Part shown: positions 60,001 through 64,000 of the stretch, in pieces | Numbering within the stretch: the first letter of the stretch is position 1 | How the letters are laid out: the number at the start of each line of letters is the position of its first letter | Assembly: GCA_021396245.1 (NCBI GenBank) | Contig: WNYE01000045.1 | Span: forward strand, 186,001 to 250,000 | From: Sporothrix humicola | Lineage: Eukaryota > Ascomycota > Sordariomycetes > Ophiostomatales > Ophiostomataceae | Length of the DNA stretch: 64,000 nt | Direction of reading: 5' to 3' | Translations under genes and position numbers: made by a program | Notes under the pieces: generated by a model | Databases searched by the model: none | The model's input: only the letters and a program-made list of their open reading frames with translations | Told to the model about the DNA's origin: nothing

Positions 60001-60546
60001 ACCCGGTCGTACTATGTCGAAATGTATTTGCACCTCGGCGAAGACGACACCGCCGACGACAACCCCATGCACGGCGAGCGCGAACGCATTGTTCATTCGC
60101 TTCTCTTTGTCCTGGCGGCCATCCCGCAGTGCAACATGGAGCCCAACGGCAGCGCCCTCATCAACAAGATCCGCCAGGTGGCATCCACTCTCCTGTCGGT
60201 GAAGCCAAAGTCGTCGACCGACTCCTCGACATCATCGGCAGAAGCCCAGCTCGTCCGCTTCCTCGAGATCCTGATGCGTCTCGAGAGAACCGGCGGCCCC
60301 GCTGGCGGTGTCATGGCTGCTATGGGCGCCTCCGGGCTCGACTCGTTGGCAAATATGAACATCCCCGGCATGTCCAGCCTTGGCGTCGGCGGGCTCGCCA
60401 GCATGGCCTCCAGCATGGGCCTGACTGGCAGCAGCACGTCCGCCGGCGACGACGAAGAGGAAGAGCTGCAGAGCTGGGCCAGCCTGCGCGAGGAGCAGAT
60501 GCGTTTTGCCGCCAACGGCGGGTTCCTGGGTAATTACAGCATGTAG
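57022..60546 (+). CDS. Zn2Cys6 transcription factor with fungal-specific TF domain
   Basis: The core exons are certain: ...57892 and 57943-60546, with a 50-nt intron (GTGAGC...GCTAACCGTCAG) that splits the zinc cluster. Joined, it reads CDICRMRKVK then CDGVSPCKPCQSLGAEC (C-x2-C-x6-C-x5-C-x2-C-x6-C), a Gal4-type DNA-binding cluster with basic residues before it. Downstream are Asn/Ser/Pro-rich stretches, a polyproline run and the fungal TF regulatory domain (from LLVDDFYTYIHPLIPFPHEP). The start is uncertain. MAKTKSKG at 57413 gives 1,027 aa. Alternatively 57022-57260 joins 57385 in phase (AGG split 2+1, acceptor CATTTTCAG), giving 1,116 aa with an N/S-rich start. It is presumably a nuclear regulator; targets are unknown. 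Confidence 0.87.
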
Positions 60547-61080
60547 GGGAGGAGAGAAAAAACAAAAGATGCACACAAAAGGAGTTTTGGATTTTGGGTA
60601 TGACATGAGACTCGGCAAGGACTGGACATTTACGATTGGGTAATTTATGATACACGATACAAAAAAGCACATAACGGATAGACAATCATTAATGAGAAAT
60701 AAACCAATAGCGGCCGGTGTACATAGGTATTTTTGGTGGCCGTGATGTTGTTTGCACGATAACAAGTGGGACCACTGTTCAAGAACCTCCCGTCTTGGTC
60801 GCTCCTGCCGTTCGCAGTCATGATGGTTCTTTCCATTTTAAAGGCAATACGCGTGCAGAGCCCCGTCTGTTTCTTTTCAAAATTTACCTGCTCAAGCGCG
60901 TCAATTTTATTTTTGCTCGTTTGACATCTTTACCAACCTCTCCAGCCTACAGCTGGGCATCACCTTCATACCTCATTTCGGATCAACAAAGGCAGACGCC
61001 AAAGACCAGCAGTAAGTCATTCAAAGTACGCCATACTGTTATCCATGGATGCATCTAATCACACGGCCGATATACAGAAC
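60547..61080. other. Spacer with a 5'UTR intron
   Basis: This is the 3' flank of the regulator gene, then the leader of the next gene. A likely 5'UTR intron spans 61012-61077 (GTAAGT, CATCTAATC branch, ATATACAG) and ends three bases before the ATG at 61081. Its presence is why I reject the in-frame upstream ATG at 61045, which would lie inside the intron. Confidence 0.6.
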
Positions 61081-62121
61081 ATGTCCTTACCGGATGCGTA
61101 TGCGAACATCCCCCTGCCGGATACGTACGCGAGATGCTTATACCGAAACGGAGTACCTCTCCATGTTGCGAAGGACCGTGTACTCTCAAAGTTCCGCAAT
61201 GCCAATGTCGAACATCCCATCGACAGCCGCGACGAATTTTTCCGCGATGTTTTCCTGAAGATTGAAGAAATCTTCCGCATCGTCATCGCTGCTAGACAAG
61301 ATGCTAGGCAAGATGCTAGGCAAGATGCTAGAGAAGATGCTAGAGATCCTGCCAGAGATCCTGCCACAAATGTGAAGATCAAGAAGGAGAACGAAGTTGA
61401 CGGCAGTGAGAGCCGTGACAAAAGTGACAGCGGCAGAGACAGCGGCAGTGGAAGCGACAGCGGTATCAGCAGCCGCAGTGGCGGCGGTAGCGACGATGAC
61501 AACGGCGACGGCGACGGAGACGGCAGCGGTAGCAACAGCGACAGCAGTTGCACCAGTATCGGAAACATCAATTTCAAGGAAACGATCCGAATCGACAAGG
61601 AGTATCCCGAGTTCGAGAAACAGATCCTGGCAAAGTTCTATGAGTGGTGCAAAGTATGGCACGCTTCATACAACTGTGACCTGGAACAGCACCGGTCAAT
61701 CCTTCCGTCTTACATTGACATTACAGCTCTCAGGGTCATGAACCCTCACGGCAATGACTCTGGCGACTTTATGTCCGCAATGGACCGCGACAACAAAACG
61801 TTTCTGATGTCTTACAGACGCTTCTGTCGTGTTATGAAGGGTGATAAAACTAAACACGCCATCGATGCCACGACGATCACGGCTACTCTCAGCGCCACAG
61901 AGAAAAGGAAGAGGAAGATCGACGCTGTTGACGCAGAACCAGAATCCAATGATGCGCTTTCAATGGCAAAGAAGCTGCTCAAGAAGATCGAGACGGACCT
62001 CGACACCACCCGGAAGGAAATCCAGAAGTTCGTGGAGAAGGAAAAGTCTCTGCAAGAGAGCCTGAAGAACATCAATTCTCTTGTCAAGTCTCTGGGGGCA
62101 CCGTCTGACAAGCAAAGTTAG
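61081..62121 (+). CDS. Coiled-coil protein of unknown family, tandem copy 1
   Basis: A single coding exon encodes 346 aa from MSLPDAYANIPLP. A folded-looking N-terminal segment (RNGVPLHVAKDRVLSKFRNA ... FLKIEEIFRIV) is followed by six 4-residue repeats (RQDA/REDA/RDPA). A very hydrophilic S/G/D/N-rich stretch comes next (about residues 113-168), then a second block (RIDKEYPEFEKQILAKFYEW ... RSILPSYIDITALRVMNPHG). A basic KRKRK site precedes a C-terminal coiled coil (AKKLLKKIETDLDTTRKEIQ). The two folded blocks align with the neighbour at 62726, so the pair are paralogues. The likely nuclear-localisation-like KRKRK is suggestive only. I know no function for this family. Confidence 0.8.
   Translation: MSLPDAYANIPLPDTYARCLYRNGVPLHVAKDRVLSKFRNANVEHPIDSRDEFFRDVFLKIEEIFRIVIAARQDARQDARQDAREDARDPARDPATNVKIKKENEVDGSESRDKSDSGRDSGSGSDSGISSRSGGGSDDDNGDGDGDGSGSNSDSSCTSIGNINFKETIRIDKEYPEFEKQILAKFYEWCKVWHASYNCDLEQHRSILPSYIDITALRVMNPHGNDSGDFMSAMDRDNKTFLMSYRRFCRVMKGDKTKHAIDATTITATLSATEKRKRKIDAVDAEPESNDALSMAKKLLKKIETDLDTTRKEIQKFVEKEKSLQESLKNINSLVKSLGAPSDKQS
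61294..61365 (+). repeat. Six in-frame 12-nt repeats coding RQDA-type units
   Basis: Six 12-nt units (AGRCAAGATGCT type) encode RQDA x3, REDA, RDPA and RDPA. This is an in-frame tandem expansion absent from the paralogue at 62726, so it arose after the duplication or was lost there. Confidence 0.9.
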
Positions 62122-62725
62122 CCGGTCTGATTGAATTTGCGGAGCTTTGAAGGACGTGGAATGGAATGGCAATGCAATTCTTGGGGAAAAAGAGGAGATG
62201 GGAAAGATTTGGTTGTTCTTAATGTACTGGTAATGTAGTCTACAATACCGACAGATAGTACAATGTTTTTCTGCAACAAATTCGTATCTTAGATTGAGAA
62301 CAGGACTGCTACTTACAAAATTATTTATTTCTGAAGTAAGAAGACAAACGAAAAAAAAAAAAAAAATCTGTAAGGATAACCGATCCGGTCGATGTGCTTT
62401 CATTTTCACAATGGCTGAATGTGGGGCGACAGTTCACATGCATCTCTGCCTAGATCGCTCCTGCCATTTGTGTGTATTCAAGGTCCCTACCATTTTGTAA
62501 ACCATCCCACCCGCATATTTGTTTTGTTCATTTTTTTCTCTTCCACCTTTGTTTGTCTGTCTTCACAATTTCGACCCTTCAGATCCAGCCTCTCCAAGAT
62601 CGACAACAACCCTTCACATCTACCATCGGCGATACGCCGACCCCGATGTAAGTACACCTATTGTCCGCACTCTATTGTAGCTGTCCAGAGTACTCTAGAT
62701 CTAATGGACCACAAACAGATCCAAT
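62122..62725. other. Spacer with a second 5'UTR intron
   Basis: This is the 3' flank of copy 1 and the leader of copy 2. A likely 5'UTR intron spans 62648-62718 (GTAAGT, TCTAAT branch, ACAAACAG). It ends seven bases before the ATG at 62726, matching the arrangement in copy 1. An A run lies at about 62353-62366. Confidence 0.6.
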
Positions 62726-63454
62726 ATGTCTACCGACGCGAGGTATATTGAGCTCAGCAGAGACCCTACCCTCCGGACGACGTACAAAGATGGCGTCCCT
62801 TGGCAGGTTGCCATTGAACGGCTACGGAAGATATACCCCGGTGTCAACATCGACGACCCACAGGACGAACGAGACCAGTTTGCTTCCGATGTTCGTGAAG
62901 AGATAAGCAAAATTTTCAAAGCTGCCTTCGTCTGTCCCGTAGGGGTAGAAATATACATACGGCCAAAAATCATTCTCTTGGACAAAGACTACCCAAAGCT
63001 CCAGTACAAGATTCTACACACTTATTACTCCTGGTACGCTGCCAGAAAGACACCCGGCGACTTTGACCCATATGAGTACCAGTACCGGTTTCCCACACAC
63101 GAAAAAATGATGGCCCTTCGGCTGCTCCGCCCGAGCGACTTCCACTCCAAGGCTGTCTGTGACGCCATGAAAGACGACGAGCGCTACTCCTACTTGCTCA
63201 CCAGCGTCATTCGTTCGTGGATCACTCCTGACAAAGATATGGCTGGAGAAGTCGCGTATTGTGCAAAGGATGAAGCTCCCTTTGGCGCCCATACCTTCGG
63301 TTCCTTGATCGAAGCCAATAATGCGGCCGTTTCGGAGCTCGAGAAACTCCGGAAGGAAAAGGAGAAGTTGGAGTACAAGGAACGCGTGCTGATCTACAGC
63401 ATCACGGACATTGAGAATCTTATGGACAAGATGGAACCGGAAAGCACCGAGTAG
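62726..63454 (+). CDS. Coiled-coil protein of unknown family, tandem copy 2
   Basis: A single coding exon encodes 242 aa. KDGVPWQVAIERLRKIYPGV with DVREEISKIFKA aligns with copy 1 (GVP-xx-VA-x-[DE]R). LLDKDYPKLQYKILHTYYSW aligns with RIDKEYPEFEKQILAKFYEW. The region MMALRLLRP corresponds to ITALRVMNP. The C-terminus is a predicted coiled coil (SELEKLRKEKEKLEYKERVL). It lacks the RQDA repeats and the S/G/D-rich insert of copy 1, so it is about 100 residues shorter. Function unknown; the tandem arrangement and divergent middle suggest a fast-evolving local family. Confidence 0.85.
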   Translation: MSTDARYIELSRDPTLRTTYKDGVPWQVAIERLRKIYPGVNIDDPQDERDQFASDVREEISKIFKAAFVCPVGVEIYIRPKIILLDKDYPKLQYKILHTYYSWYAARKTPGDFDPYEYQYRFPTHEKMMALRLLRPSDFHSKAVCDAMKDDERYSYLLTSVIRSWITPDKDMAGEVAYCAKDEAPFGAHTFGSLIEANNAAVSELEKLRKEKEKLEYKERVLIYSITDIENLMDKMEPESTE

Positions 63455-64000
63455 TCGATCTACTTGTTGAACCAGCATACTCGGCCATGTTGTCTGAAGA
63501 TATGTCTAAGGATATATCTGAAATTATTGGGTGCATTTCGTGTTTGGGGAGATGATATATTAATGCACATACTTCCTAGATTGAAAATGACTAGGGCTTT
63601 TTTATTTATTCTATGGAATAGCCAGACGAAGTCTGTTCAAAATACAACTTACAATAGTAGATCTAAAATCCCACAAGTTGCAAGGGCGATGGTTAATAAT
63701 GGTGACTAAAAGTGACAATATGACGACGGCTTGTAGATGGTGCGGTGTAAGTAGATATATATTACTTAGGATGGTCTATTCCCACGTCATATCAAAAGTG
63801 GGGCAATTACTATGAGCATCTAGCTCTTGCCGTTGCTGCTGTGATGTCGCTTGCCTTCGACGAAACATCAAGAACGTTTGTTGTTGTTCTTGTTTTTTAT
63901 CCTTTTTGCAGCTCGTTCCATCTCTTCTCCACCATCTACATCCATCTTCTCCCGAACTGACATTATCCCTCCCATTTACCACAGCCAGCCATGCGCCAAC
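63455..64000. other. 3' flank and possible next leader at the window edge
   Basis: This is AT-rich 3' flank followed by a C/T-rich stretch (about 63,880-63,989) that ends in an ATG at 63990. That could open a further plus-strand gene, but only three codons are present, so I do not call it. Confidence 0.4.

Noticed and set aside
61045..61080. Upstream in-frame ATG for the first coiled-coil gene
   Set aside because: It falls inside a well-formed intron (61012-61077). The paralogue has the same arrangement with its start just after the acceptor.

Overview
The window reads as nuclear DNA of a filamentous ascomycete, most likely a Sordariomycete. The signs are short GT-AG introns (50-118 nt, several with a CTAAC or CTGAC branch site), C-rich third codon positions, long pyrimidine-rich leaders, and fungal families such as Zn2Cys6 regulators, LysM secreted proteins, a bifunctional-type Tps2 and a sphingolipid delta-8 desaturase. 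I cannot name the species. I find no tRNA, rRNA, CRISPR array or intact transposon. Sixteen protein genes are supported, separated by unusually long gene-free stretches of up to 7 kb.

Layout. 1-10 kb: one Q-rich fungal protein (4682-6530) between long non-coding flanks; its leader holds a perfect 37-bp tandem duplication. 10-18 kb: a four-TM membrane protein facing an HNH protein tail to tail, then a membrane alpha/beta-hydrolase facing an uncharacterised 368-aa protein tail to tail. 21-29 kb: an uncharacterised 315-aa protein, a 14-TM MFS transporter, and a convergent cytochrome-b5-fused sphingolipid desaturase whose first intron is 1,053 nt. 29-35.7 kb: a gene desert with a strong polypurine strand bias. 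35.7-41.6 kb: a two-LysM secreted protein, a short-chain dehydrogenase and Tps2.

44.9-50.7 kb holds a large ZNFX1-type helicase gene: a CCCH finger, an SF1 helicase, NFX1 fingers and a C-terminal RZ finger. This family is tied to small-RNA and heterochromatin pathways. As written here the gene carries a one-base frameshift and an in-frame TAG. AT-rich, possibly RIP-affected DNA follows, holding an acidic 295-aa protein gene and a GC-rich coding-like scrap that resembles its C-terminus.

55-64 kb: an uncharacterised 359-aa protein divergent from a large Zn2Cys6 regulator, then two tandem paralogous genes of an unrecognised coiled-coil family (61081-62121 and 62726-63454). Both have a 5'UTR intron ending just before the start codon. 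The most interesting points are the doubly broken helicase gene, the tandem unknown family, and the duplicated relic in AT-rich DNA.
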